Source: Myxococcales bacterium
GTDB taxonomy: Bacteria > Myxococcota_A > Polyangia > Fen-1088
Direction: 5' to 3'
NCBI GenBank assembly: GCA_022184915.1
Contig: JAGTJU010000003.1
Coordinates: 558,001-622,000, forward strand
DNA: 64,000 nt
The notes beneath the pieces are model-generated. The model searched no databases. It saw only the letters and a list, made by a program, of their open reading frames with translations, and was not told the origin of the DNA. How positions within the stretch are numbered: position 1 is the first letter of the stretch; each line of letters begins with the position of its first letter. A program made the translations under genes and the position numbers. Of this stretch, positions 8,459 through 19,177 are shown piece after piece.

Positions 8459-9631
8459 ATGAGCAGCCCCCTCGACACCGTGCTCGAACAGGAACTCGCG
8501 GCGATCGCAGGCCGAAACCGCCGCCGCTCCTGCCCCGAGATCTCGGGGCCCTCGAGGTCCTACCCCTGCGTCGAGGGCCAACCCGTCGTTTCCTTCTCCT
8601 CGAACGATTACCTTGGCCTCTGCAGCCACCCGGCGGTCGTCGACGCCGCGGCCCAGGCCGCCCGCCGCGGCGGTGTGGGCGCCGGTGCCTCCCGTCTGGT
8701 CTCGGGCGACCACCCCGAACACCGCACCCTCGAGGCGAGCTTGTCCGCCCATCTCGGCACCGAGGCCGCTCTGGTCTTTCCCTCTGGCTACCAGGCTAAC
8801 CTCGGCCTCATCGGCGCCCTCGCAGGCCCCGATGACCTCATCCTCTCCGACAGTCTGAACCACGCCAGCCTCATTGATGGCTGCCGACTCAGCCGTGCTC
8901 GCGTGGTCGTCTACCGCCATGCCGACCCCAAAGCCGCCGCAACCTGCTTGCAGACCGCCCGCGACGAACACACCCGGCTCCCTCGGCGCATTTTCCTCGT
9001 CACAGAGTCCGTCTTCAGCATGGACGGCGACCTCGCGCCCCTTCCGGAGCTCAACGCGCTCTGCCAGGCCGAGGGCGTGCACCTGCTGGTCGACGAAGCA
9101 CATGCCCTGGGCGTGCTCGGCCCCGGAGGCCGGGGTGTCGCGGCCGCCCAGGGAATCACCCCCGCCGCGCTCGTGGGAACTTTGGGCAAAGCGTTTGGGG
9201 CCAGTGGGGGCTTCGTTGCAGGAAGCCGAACCCTGCGCCAACTCCTCGTGAACCGCGCCCGCACCTTCATCTTCGCCACCGGACTTCCTCCCATCCTGGC
9301 CGCCGCCGCCCGGGCCGCCCTCGATGTCATCACCTCCTCCGAGGGGGACACGTTGCGGCAGGCCCTCCACGCCCGCATCGCCCAGCTACAGACCCTGCTC
9401 GACCGCCAGGTCCCGGCAACACCCATCCTGCCCCTGATTCTCGGCAGCGAGGGAGCCGCCCTCACGGCCTCTTCGCAGCTTCGCGCGCGCGGTCTCTTCG
9501 TCCAGGCCATCCGTCCCCCCACGGTTCCCGAGGGTACCTCCCGCCTCCGCATCACCCTCTCCGCCGCCCACCGACCCGAGGACATCGACGCCCTCGGCAT
9601 TGCCCTGCGCGCCGAGGCTCTGCTCTCCTGA
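8459..9631 (+). CDS. bioF: 8-amino-7-oxononanoate synthase BioF
   Basis: PLP enzyme of the alpha-oxoamine synthase family. It condenses pimeloyl-ACP/CoA with alanine in biotin synthesis. 390 residues. Visible motifs are SFSSNDYLGLCSHP, GAGASRLVSGDHPEH, DSLNHASLIDGCRLS, the aspartate motif VDEAHALGVLGPGG and the PLP-lysine in GTLGKAFGASGG. The open frame runs to 8285 through the parS cluster; the ATG at 8459 fits the family. bioD follows after 75 nt, so the two probably form an operon. A bioF frame next to origin-proximal parS sites is unusual. Confidence 0.93.
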   Translation: MSSPLDTVLEQELAAIAGRNRRRSCPEISGPSRSYPCVEGQPVVSFSSNDYLGLCSHPAVVDAAAQAARRGGVGAGASRLVSGDHPEHRTLEASLSAHLGTEAALVFPSGYQANLGLIGALAGPDDLILSDSLNHASLIDGCRLSRARVVVYRHADPKAAATCLQTARDEHTRLPRRIFLVTESVFSMDGDLAPLPELNALCQAEGVHLLVDEAHALGVLGPGGRGVAAAQGITPAALVGTLGKAFGASGGFVAGSRTLRQLLVNRARTFIFATGLPPILAAAARAALDVITSSEGDTLRQALHARIAQLQTLLDRQVPATPILPLILGSEGAALTASSQLRARGLFVQAIRPPTVPEGTSRLRITLSAAHRPEDIDALGIALRAEALLS

Positions 9632-9706
9632 GCCCCAGCCGCGCGGCCCCGGCTCCGCGACCGGCCGGGTCCTTGCCCGCCGGCCCCCGCTTGTCATTCT
9701 GCCTCC

Positions 9707-10468
9707 ATGCCCCCCAACACCCCGACTCCTCTGCGCTTCCCTGGTTCTCGCCGGGGGCTCATCGTCGTGGGCACCGACACGGGCGTTGGAAAAACCACCG
9801 TATCTCGAGGCCTGCTGCGCCTGGCCGCCCGTCGCGGCGACGCCTTCGTCCCCGCAAAACCCACCGAATCCGGCGTTCCCCTCGGCGGCTTGCCCCCGGA
9901 CGCCAGCGCCCTCCTGAACGCCAGCGGGCAGGCCAGCCTCTCCGTTTCCGACGTCTGCCCCTTTCCCCTTACCCTTCCGGTGACCCCCTACGTGGCCGCC
10001 CAAGCGGCGGGCCTAGCCCTCCGGCTCGACCAGCTCCTGGCCGCCTGCGAGACCCTCGCCCGCAGGGGCGCTCCCCTCCTGGTGGAAACCGCGGGCGGCC
10101 TGCTCAGCCCCCTCACAGCCCGCGAGACCAACGCCGACCTCGCGGCCGGGCTGGGGCTACCGATCCTGCTCGTGGCACGAAACGCCCTCGGCACCATCAA
10201 TCACACGGCGTTGGCCGTCGCGGAGCTGCGGCGGCGCCAGCTTCCGCTGCGCGGGGTCATCCTGTGTGACACCCAGGCTGACGGGCCTGACGCGCCCACC
10301 AACCAGCCCTGCATCGAGACGCTCTGCGGGCCCGTCGTGCTCGGACGCCTGCCCCATCTACCTGCCGGCACCGATGACGCGTTGGCAGACGCTTTGGCCT
10401 CACAGCCCGCCGTCGTCGCCCTTATCGAGGCTCCGCAGGGCGACCCGAGCCTGCCCAAGCCCACCTAG
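9707..10468 (+). CDS. bioD: ATP-dependent dethiobiotin synthetase BioD
   Basis: Closes the ureido ring of dethiobiotin from DAPA, CO2 and ATP, the next-to-last biotin step. 253 residues. The P-loop is VVGTDTGVGKTTVS, followed by FVPAKPTESG (the substrate-lysine region), VETAGGLLSPL and an ILLVARNALGTINH segment typical of the family. It probably shares a transcript with bioF. Genes for BioA and BioB are not in the window. The biotin made here would be needed by the biotinylated pyruvate carboxylase at 32654-36109. Confidence 0.93.
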   Translation: MPPNTPTPLRFPGSRRGLIVVGTDTGVGKTTVSRGLLRLAARRGDAFVPAKPTESGVPLGGLPPDASALLNASGQASLSVSDVCPFPLTLPVTPYVAAQAAGLALRLDQLLAACETLARRGAPLLVETAGGLLSPLTARETNADLAAGLGLPILLVARNALGTINHTALAVAELRRRQLPLRGVILCDTQADGPDAPTNQPCIETLCGPVVLGRLPHLPAGTDDALADALASQPAVVALIEAPQGDPSLPKPT

Positions 10469-10490
10469 CAGGCCAGCTCGAGAGCTCTTT

Positions 10491-10991
10491 TCAATCCAAC
10501 GCGGGCGCGCCCGACCGCTTCCCGTTCGTGGGGAACACCACCACGCGTCGGGCAGGGCCTTCGCCCTCGGACTCGGTGCGGACACTCTCGTCGTCCGCCA
10601 GGGCGTTGTGCACGATCCGCCGATCGTGGGGACTCATGGGCTCGGCCGCCACGGGACGCCCGGAGCGCACCGCCTTCTCTGCCAGCTTCTTCGCCAGATC
10701 GGACAGGGAGTCTTCTCGACGACCCCGGTACCCTTCCGCATCAACGACGACGGAAGGGCCCGTGCCGGGCTTCTTGAACACGATCCGGTTCACGAGGTAC
10801 TGGAGCGCGTCCAGCGTCGCGCCCTTTTTCCCAATGATTATGCCAGATTCCGGTCCATGGGCGTCCAGGATCACACGCTCGCCGTCGTCGAACGCGCTCA
10901 CTTCCGCCTCCATCCCCATGCGTTCGAGAATCTCACGCAGAACGCGCGCGGCTTCTTCCCTTTGCTCCGCCAATCCGGTGTTCGTGCTCAT
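10491..10991 (-). CDS. khpB: KH/R3H RNA-binding protein KhpB (Jag)
   Basis: 166-residue RNA-binding protein. The central KH domain contains GIIIGKKGATLDALQYLVNRI, and the C-terminal R3H domain contains MSPHDRRIVHNALADDESV followed by SEGEGPARRVVV. The N-terminal Jag-N domain of many homologues is absent. I chose MSTNTGLAEQ at 10991; the open frame continues to 11249, but that part is low-complexity arginine-rich sequence. khpB normally follows yidC; here it is about 11 kb away on the other side of the replication genes and convergent with bioD (22-nt gap). Confidence 0.9.
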   Translation of the reverse strand: MSTNTGLAEQREEAARVLREILERMGMEAEVSAFDDGERVILDAHGPESGIIIGKKGATLDALQYLVNRIVFKKPGTGPSVVVDAEGYRGRREDSLSDLAKKLAEKAVRSGRPVAAEPMSPHDRRIVHNALADDESVRTESEGEGPARRVVVFPTNGKRSGAPALD

Positions 10992-11019
10992 CAGAGGGTC
11001 CTTTCCGTAACCACATCGC

Positions 11020-11376
11020 TCACAGCGTGAAGGTCGCCACCGGTTTAGGCAGCGGAGGCGGCGGCCCGCGATCGGGATCCTCGGCCGCCTCACCCTTGTC
11101 GCTCCGCTTATCCTTTTTCGGGCCCTTGTCCTTTGGGCCCCGGTCTGACCGCTCCGGCTTGTCACCCTTGCGCGTCTTCCCTGGCTCCGCAGCGGCAAAC
11201 TGGGCGCCACCCGCCGACGGCCCGACGGCCTCGTCAGCGATGAATTCATCGAGACGCGCGCGGCTCTCGGCGCTTGCCTTCGCTGCGGGACTCGCGCCTA
11301 CACCCGCCATCTTCGACTCCGGTTTCACCATGGGCTCTCGGCCTGGGGTCCCAGAAACTACGGGACCTTCCGCCAT
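11020..11376 (-). CDS. Small Lys/Pro-rich hypothetical protein upstream of khpB
   Basis: About 118 residues if it starts at the ATG at 11376. The second half is a run of charged repeats (KGDKPERSDRGPKDKGPKKD) ending in PPPPLPKPVATFTL. No domain is recognised. The gene is co-directional with khpB, 28 nt upstream of it, and divergent from pepA. A basic disordered protein beside an RNA-binding gene could itself bind RNA, but this is only suggested by context. The reality and start of this gene are uncertain. Confidence 0.45.
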   Translation of the reverse strand: MAEGPVVSGTPGREPMVKPESKMAGVGASPAAKASAESRARLDEFIADEAVGPSAGGAQFAAAEPGKTRKGDKPERSDRGPKDKGPKKDKRSDKGEAAEDPDRGPPPPLPKPVATFTL

Positions 11377-11458
11377 GCTGTCAACTTGGAAGCCTTTGAT
11401 TCTGACCGCTTGGCCTCGCTTCCTTGCTCCCTCCGAGACCCACGGGTACCTTTGCCTG

Positions 11459-12976
11459 GTGCCTCTGAATCTCACGACGTCCACCCTTCCCTGGTCCGAA
11501 CACGAGGCCGACTGCCTCGCCCTGGTCTGCGACGAAAGCGCGTTCCTCGCATCCCCTGCCATCGGTCTCGTGGCCGAGATTGATGAGGCCCTCGGCGGCG
11601 CCCTGCTCTCGCTCGCGGCGTCCGAACGCTTCAAAGGCAAAAAAAATCAAACCCTGACCTTCCCGACCTTCGGCCGCCTGCGCGCCCAGCGCCTCGTTTT
11701 GTTGGGGGTCGGACCCGCCGCGGACCTCACCCCAAACGATCTGCGGCCTGCCGCCGCCCGCGCCGTGCGCGCCGCCAACGGGTTCGGTGCCCACGCGGTC
11801 TCTCTCTTGCTGCCTTCCGGGCTGCAGACCCAGGAGCACGCCGCCGCGTCCGTGCAAGCGGCCGCCGAGGGTGCCTGGCTCGGCACCTACCGCTTCGACA
11901 AGTACCTCTCCGAGGACAAACGCACGCCCGTCACCGTCACGGACGTCCAGATCGCCCTGCCAGCCACCCCGGTCGACGCCGATCTCGCACCCGCGCTCGC
12001 GCGGGGCCGGAACACCGCTCTCGCCATCTGCCAGGCCCGCGACCTCGTCAACGAACCCGCCGTGGCGATGACGCCCACGCTTTTGGCTGCGGCTGCCGAC
12101 GCCCTGGCCAAAGACTGCGGCCTCAGCATCAAGGTGCTCGGCCCCGAGGCGTGTCGAGACGAGAACATGGGCCTCTTCCTGGCCGTCGCGCAGGGCAGCG
12201 ACGAACCCCCGCGATTCGTCCATCTGGCCTACACGCCGCCCCAACCCAAAAAGCGCGTCGTCATCGTGGGCAAAGGTGTCACCTTCGATTCGGGTGGCCT
12301 GTCGCTCAAGCCCAACGACGGCATGCTCGACATGAAGGTCGACATGGCAGGCGCGGCTGCCGTGATCGCAGCCATCGGGGCCGTCGCCCGCGAGAAGCTG
12401 CCCATCGAGGTTCACGCGCTCGCCGCCTGCACCGAGAACATGCCCTCGGGCAGCGCCTATCGCCTGGGCGACGTGCTGCGCTCCAAAGCCGGCAAGACCG
12501 TGGAAATCAACAACACGGACGCTGAAGGGCGTCTCACCCTTGCCGACGCGATCACCTACGGCCTTGCGCTCGAGCCCGACCAGCTGTTCGACTTCGCCAC
12601 GCTCACCGGTGCCTGCATGGTAGCCCTGGGGCCGCACATCGCAGGCGTCATGACAAACGACGAGGGGCTCGGGCAAGACTGGCTCGCCGCGGCCCGCCAG
12701 GCCGGGGAAGAGATGTGGCGGCTTCCCCTGCCCGAACGTCTCAACGACATGTTGCGCTCCGAGATCGCCGACATGAAGAACACGGGCGAACGCTGGGGTG
12801 GAGCCCTCACCGCCGGCTTGTTCCTGAAGAGCTTCGTCGGCAACACCCCTTGGGTTCACGTGGACATCGCGGGTCCCGCCACAGCAGACAAAGAAGCGGG
12901 ACACGTGTCGAAAGGTGGAACCGGCTTCGCCGTGGCCACGATTCTTGCGCACCTCCGTCGTCTGGCCGCAGCGTAA
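11459..12976 (+). CDS. pepA: Leucyl aminopeptidase PepA (M17 family)
   Basis: Cytosolic di-zinc aminopeptidase that releases N-terminal residues from peptides. The C-terminal catalytic domain is complete: VGKGVTFDSGGLSLKP, DMKVDMAGAAAVIAAI, the M17 signature NTDAEGRLTLADA, FATLTGACMVALG and AGHVSKGGTGFAVATI. The start is ambiguous. A GTG at 11459 gives 505 residues, typical length; an upstream in-frame ATG at 11375 would add 28 residues and overlap the divergent small gene. In some bacteria PepA also binds DNA at recombination sites, but nothing here shows that role. Confidence 0.93.
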   Translation: MPLNLTTSTLPWSEHEADCLALVCDESAFLASPAIGLVAEIDEALGGALLSLAASERFKGKKNQTLTFPTFGRLRAQRLVLLGVGPAADLTPNDLRPAAARAVRAANGFGAHAVSLLLPSGLQTQEHAAASVQAAAEGAWLGTYRFDKYLSEDKRTPVTVTDVQIALPATPVDADLAPALARGRNTALAICQARDLVNEPAVAMTPTLLAAAADALAKDCGLSIKVLGPEACRDENMGLFLAVAQGSDEPPRFVHLAYTPPQPKKRVVIVGKGVTFDSGGLSLKPNDGMLDMKVDMAGAAAVIAAIGAVAREKLPIEVHALAACTENMPSGSAYRLGDVLRSKAGKTVEINNTDAEGRLTLADAITYGLALEPDQLFDFATLTGACMVALGPHIAGVMTNDEGLGQDWLAAARQAGEEMWRLPLPERLNDMLRSEIADMKNTGERWGGALTAGLFLKSFVGNTPWVHVDIAGPATADKEAGHVSKGGTGFAVATILAHLRRLAAA

Positions 12977-13018
12977 ACGTTCGCGTACGGATCACGCTTC
13001 GGTGATCGAAACGACAGC

Positions 13019-13053
13019 CCGCCTCCGTCATCGCGAGGCGGTTGACGTTTTTT
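13019..13053 (+). terminator. Probable terminator of pepA
   Basis: A CCGCCTC/GAGGCGG stem is followed after 6 nt by TTTTTT. A second hairpin with a TTCG-type loop (GATCAC...GTGATC) lies just before it. Confidence 0.5.
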
Positions 13054-13164
13054 GCCCTCATGACGCCTTTGCCGGGTCCAAACTTGAGGAATGGCCGATC
13101 AACAGAAAAAACCCCAGCAACTTCAATTAGCTTGACGGTGCAAGGGTTTAGTGGTCTTTCTAGC

Positions 13165-13193
13165 TTGCCCTGTGTGTGCCCTCGTGGTAGATT
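13165..13193 (+). promoter_or_regulatory. Candidate promoter of cdnL
   Basis: TTGCCC, a 17-bp spacer and TAGATT. This predicts a start near 13200 and a leader of about 54 nt containing the AGGAG ribosome site at 13239-13243. Confidence 0.55.
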
Positions 13194-13253
13194 CCGGCCG
13201 CCTCGAAGCTAGGGCAAGAGGCAAATCCACTCAATCTTAGGAGTGTCTTCTCT

Positions 13254-13745
13254 ATGGAGCCGAACTTTCAGGTGGGCGATTTGGCAGTCTATCCGGCTCA
13301 CGGCGTTGCCGAAGTCATGGGCATCGAGACGCGTGAGATCGCTTCATCGAAGCAGACCTTTTACATCCTCAAGATTCTCGACAACGGGATGAAAGTGATG
13401 ATTCCCACGCGTAACGCAAGCGCCGTGGGGCTGCGCGAGCTGATTCGCGAAGACGAAGTGGAAGAGGTTTTCGAGATCCTCAAGAGCCGTGAGATCGCCG
13501 TGGAAGGGCAGACATGGAACCGGCGCTACCGTGAGTACATGGAGAAGATCAAAACGGGCTCGGTGTTCGAAATCGCCGAGGTTCTGCGAGATCTTCAGCG
13601 TCTCAAGTCCGACAAAGAGCTTTCGTTCGGTGAGCGCAAGATGCTCGACACCGCACGAACGCTTCTCGTCAAAGAGATCGCTGTCGCCACCAAGTCGAAC
13701 GAAGTCAAAATCGAAGAGAAGTTGAACCACATCTTCTCCTGCTGA
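13254..13745 (+). CDS. cdnL: CarD-like RNA-polymerase-binding transcription factor CdnL
   Basis: 163-residue global regulator. The N-terminal RID/Tudor-like domain (FQVGDLAVYPAHGVAEVMGI) contacts the RNA polymerase beta subunit, and the helical C-terminus (TWNRRYREYMEKIKTGS, then FGERKMLDTARTLLVKEIA) contacts promoter DNA near the -10 element, stabilising open complexes at rRNA and growth promoters. The size and lack of an extra HMGA domain match the CdnL type rather than CarD proper. It has its own promoter, leader and a strong downstream terminator, so it is probably monocistronic. Confidence 0.93.
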   Translation: MEPNFQVGDLAVYPAHGVAEVMGIETREIASSKQTFYILKILDNGMKVMIPTRNASAVGLRELIREDEVEEVFEILKSREIAVEGQTWNRRYREYMEKIKTGSVFEIAEVLRDLQRLKSDKELSFGERKMLDTARTLLVKEIAVATKSNEVKIEEKLNHIFSC

Positions 13746-13768
13746 TTCGCGCAAGCCACCGCTTGCTG

Positions 13769-13802
13769 AAAAACCCCGGAAGGCACGCGCCGACCGGGGT
13801 TT
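13769..13802. terminator. Bidirectional Rho-independent terminator after cdnL
   Basis: AAAACCCCGG pairs with CCGGGGTTTT 14 nt later, giving a GC stem flanked by A and T runs on both strands. It lies 24 nt past the cdnL stop and between the convergent cdnL and gyrB genes. Confidence 0.88.
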
Positions 13803-13849
13803 TGCTATTTTGCGGCCTTCTCCACGTGGGCCCGCTGCGCGCTCGATGC

Positions 13850-13886
13850 GAAAAGGGCCACACCCGCAACCTGTGCCGGCGTGGCC
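13850..13886 (-). terminator. Terminator of gyrB
   Basis: On the minus strand, a GGGCCAC...GTGGCCC stem is followed by TTTT, 22 nt beyond the gyrB stop. Confidence 0.75.
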
Positions 13887-13907
13887 CTCGGAAAACCTAC
13901 GCTTCGT

Positions 13908-16367
<2,460 letters not shown>

Positions 16368-16547
16368 TCACTCACCTCGAGGGGCGCGGGTCGGCGCCTT
16401 TTCGGCGCTGGCCTCGAGACCCTCGAAGGGCTGGCCAGCAGTCCGGACCATTCCGAAAAAACAAAGAATTTTTCAATATCTAGCACACTTTGGGGGCACA
16501 CGGACAAGGAAAAGCGGAGGCGCGCCGGCGGGCGGCTCCGTGCCCCT

Positions 16548-17651
16548 TCATGCCTGCCCCGGAACCATCACCGAGCCGCCAACCAGCTGCACGTCTTGCC
16601 GCCCCGGCAACTGGGGTAGCAGATCGGGATCCGTCACCGTGATGAGAGATTGTCCCGGGAGGGCGGCGATTGTCTCGAAGAGCCGTCGGCGCCGCAAACC
16701 GTCGAGCTCGCTCGCCACGTCGTCGAGCAGCAGCATGGGCGGCTCTCCCAGCGCCTCCGTGAGCAGCTCCAGCTCGGCGAGCTTGAGGGCCAGAACCAAG
16801 GAGCGAAGCTGGCCCTGGGAACCGTGATCGCGCGCCAAATGCCCCTTGAGACCCAGCTCCAAGTCGTCCGTGTGGGGACCGTACCCCGTAAAGCCACGCC
16901 GCAGGTCCAGACTGCGACGCGCCCGCAGCCCGTCGGTGAGCGCCGCGACGAGATCCTCCTCGCTCGAAACCCCCCGTAGACTCTCGTGCCCGCGATAGGC
17001 CAAGGTCGCACCCAGGTCGGCGTGTATTTCAGAGAACACCCGCGCGAGGCGCGGTGCCAGCGCGTCCACCATCTTCCGACGCCGGCTCACCAAGCGCGCG
17101 CCCGCGGCTCCCAGTTGCAGGTCGTAGCTATCGAGGAGGTTCGGGTCACCGCCGAGCTTCAAGGCCGCATTGCGGCTCTTGAGCAGCTTTTGGTATACGG
17201 CTGCCTCGCGGTAGTAGGACCTGTCGGTCCCGAAAATGGCCAGGTCCACGAACCGCCTCCGCGCGGCGGGGGCTGCCTTCGGCAAGAGCAGATCCTCTGG
17301 CACGAAGAGCACGAGCCCAAAGGGTGCCAACGACGCGCTGTCTCGCCTGACACCCTTGCCGTCCAACTTGAAGCCCTTGCGCCCCGGCTGAAGCTCGGCC
17401 TCGAGCCGGCGGTGAAGGCCACCGCCCTCGACCTCGGCGACCAGCTTCAGCCCCGGCTCCTCCCAACCCAAAAGATCCGCCACGGCATTCGTCCGAAACG
17501 AACGAAAGGTCAACAGGAAGTAGACGGCCTCGAGCAGGTTGGTCTTGCCCTGGCCGTTTTCCCCCCAGACCACTGTCGCCCGGGGGCCCGGACAAAACAC
17601 GGAGGGCCGCAGGTTTCGCCAGCCCCGCGCCCGCAGGACGTTCAGCTGCAT
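16548..17651 (-). CDS. recF: DNA replication and repair protein RecF
   Basis: SMC-like ATPase that helps RecOR load RecA at gaps. 367 residues. The N-terminal Walker A is VVWGENGQGKTNLLEAVYFL. The C-terminal signature region DHGSQGQLRSLVLALKLAELE is followed by Walker B MLLLDDVASELDGLRRRRLF. It follows dnaN by 51 nt in the same direction, the conserved dnaA-dnaN-recF-gyrB order. Confidence 0.96.
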   Translation of the reverse strand: MQLNVLRARGWRNLRPSVFCPGPRATVVWGENGQGKTNLLEAVYFLLTFRSFRTNAVADLLGWEEPGLKLVAEVEGGGLHRRLEAELQPGRKGFKLDGKGVRRDSASLAPFGLVLFVPEDLLLPKAAPAARRRFVDLAIFGTDRSYYREAAVYQKLLKSRNAALKLGGDPNLLDSYDLQLGAAGARLVSRRRKMVDALAPRLARVFSEIHADLGATLAYRGHESLRGVSSEEDLVAALTDGLRARRSLDLRRGFTGYGPHTDDLELGLKGHLARDHGSQGQLRSLVLALKLAELELLTEALGEPPMLLLDDVASELDGLRRRRLFETIAALPGQSLITVTDPDLLPQLPGRQDVQLVGGSVMVPGQA

Positions 17652-17702
17652 GAAGGTTCCCAGGCTGACCCGGGGCCACTGCCCCTGGGCCCCGCCGTCA
17701 GC

Positions 17703-18806
17703 TCACAGGCGCATGGGCATGACCACGCCCAGGTAGTCACCGTTGTCCGAAGGGCGCACCACCGCCGGATCCAGCTCTCCCGCGAGCTCAAGCTGCACCT
17801 CGGGGCTGCCCATCTCTCCGAGCAGCTCGATGAAATACCGTGCGTTGAAGCCCACCTGAACGGGTTGACCCTTGTACTCCACCTCGATCCGCTCACGCGC
17901 GTTGCCCAGGTCGGGGCTGTCGGCCTCGATGGACAGCCACCCCTTGTCGAGCGACAAACGCACGCCCCAGGTCTTGTCAGAGGCCATGATGGCCACGCGC
18001 TTGAGGGCGTCGAGGAAGGCATCTCGGGATACGAAGACCTTTCGGTCATTTTCGGCCGGGATCACCTGTTGATAGGGGGGGAACTGGCTATCGGACAGCT
18101 TCACCGCCAAGCCGATCTCATCCGCCTTGACGATGAGCTGCCCGTCTTTCACGCCGAGGCCCACGGGCGCCTCGCGTCCTTCGACCACGCGGCGAAGCTC
18201 CAGCACGCCCTTGCGGGGAATCAGGATGCCCGACGCCAGCACAGGACCGCCTTCGAGCTTCCGCTCCACCTTCGAGAGGCGATGGCCGTCGGTCGAGACC
18301 ATGCGCCCCACCTTCCCGTCGCATTCGAAAAGCACGCCAGCCAGGTGCTGCCGCGTTTCATCCGAGGACACGGAGAATATGGTCTTGCTGATCATCTCCG
18401 CGAGGGTGCGCGGATCGACATCGACCGTGGGCACCTCGGCGATCGATGGGAGCTTCGGAAAGTCTCGGTCCGCCATGCCGACGATCTTGAACTCAGCGCG
18501 GCCCGCCCGAATCTCGGCCCAGTTCTGCTCGGTTCGCCGCAGGTGAACCTCATCGCCTGAAAGCCCCTTGATGATGTCGTGGATCTGCTTGGCCCCGAGC
18601 GTGAGACCACCTTCTTGCTCGACCCGGGCGGGTAGATCCGCCACCAAGGTCACGTGCAGATCCGTCGCGGCGCAGATCAGGCGATCCTTGCCGTTCGTCT
18701 TGAAGAGGACGTTCGCCAGGATCGGTAAGGTGCTTTTTCGATCCGCGATGCCTGATGCCAGGTGCAGACCCTTGAGGAGTTGATTGCGGTCTATTTTGAA
18801 GTCCAT
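17703..18806 (-). CDS. dnaN: DNA polymerase III sliding clamp (beta subunit)
   Basis: 367 residues forming the three-domain beta clamp that tethers Pol III to DNA. Recognisable segments are LPILANVLFK in domain 1, SSDETRQHLAGVLFE and VSTDGHRLSKVERKL in domain 2, and the C-terminal MPMRL that closes the partner-binding pocket. It lies downstream of dnaA across a 371-bp intergenic region that looks origin-like. The AT-rich leader just upstream of its ATG may hold its promoter. Confidence 0.97.
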   Translation of the reverse strand: MDFKIDRNQLLKGLHLASGIADRKSTLPILANVLFKTNGKDRLICAATDLHVTLVADLPARVEQEGGLTLGAKQIHDIIKGLSGDEVHLRRTEQNWAEIRAGRAEFKIVGMADRDFPKLPSIAEVPTVDVDPRTLAEMISKTIFSVSSDETRQHLAGVLFECDGKVGRMVSTDGHRLSKVERKLEGGPVLASGILIPRKGVLELRRVVEGREAPVGLGVKDGQLIVKADEIGLAVKLSDSQFPPYQQVIPAENDRKVFVSRDAFLDALKRVAIMASDKTWGVRLSLDKGWLSIEADSPDLGNARERIEVEYKGQPVQVGFNARYFIELLGEMGSPEVQLELAGELDPAVVRPSDNGDYLGVVMPMRL

Positions 18807-19114
18807 CGGGACACCTCGTCCGGGGCGCCTACCCTACATGAAAATAAAAGAAATAGATCAGATCTGTAGAGGTCTTTAGTAGGGCCTGTGGGAACGTTGA
18901 AGAGCATGAGATAACTCGGGTTTTCCTGTGAAATGAGCTGGGGACGAAAGCTGGTCTCGCCGGGGATAAGCCCAAAAAGGCGCGCTGCGCGGCTTTATCC
19001 CATATCGCACAACAGGTTTGCCACACCTCCACCAACAGGGATGTCCACACGTTCATCCACAGGGGCGAAACCCCAAGCGCGCGTGGTGAAGGGGGATACA
19101 GCACCCCACAAACG
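18807..19114. other. dnaA-dnaN intergenic region, candidate oriC
   Basis: Next to dnaN lies a conspicuously AT-rich stretch (18836-18880) with several TAG triplets, a possible unwinding element. Next to dnaA are DnaA-box-like 9-mers: TCATCCACA at 19053-19061 (one mismatch to TTATCCACA), ATGTCCACA at 19041-19049, TTATCCCCG on the minus strand near 18961, and TTATCCCAT near 18994. No exact box occurs here. GC skew and DnaA binding would decide. Confidence 0.5.
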
Positions 19115-19138
19115 AAAAAACCCCCGTGTGCACGGGGG
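19115..19138 (-). terminator. Terminator of dnaA
   Basis: A perfect 8-bp stem (CCCCCGTG/CACGGGGG, 2-nt loop) is followed on the minus strand by TTTTTT, 40 nt past the dnaA stop. Confidence 0.92.
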
Positions 19139-19177
19139 TCTCCTGGCCAGATTCCTGGCCTGCTGGGGCAACGCGGC

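Noticed and set aside
16455-16503. Promoter of gyrB with TTGTCC and TAGATA on the minus strand
   Set aside because: The spacer is 19 bp and the hexamers are weak, so it was not listed as a feature.
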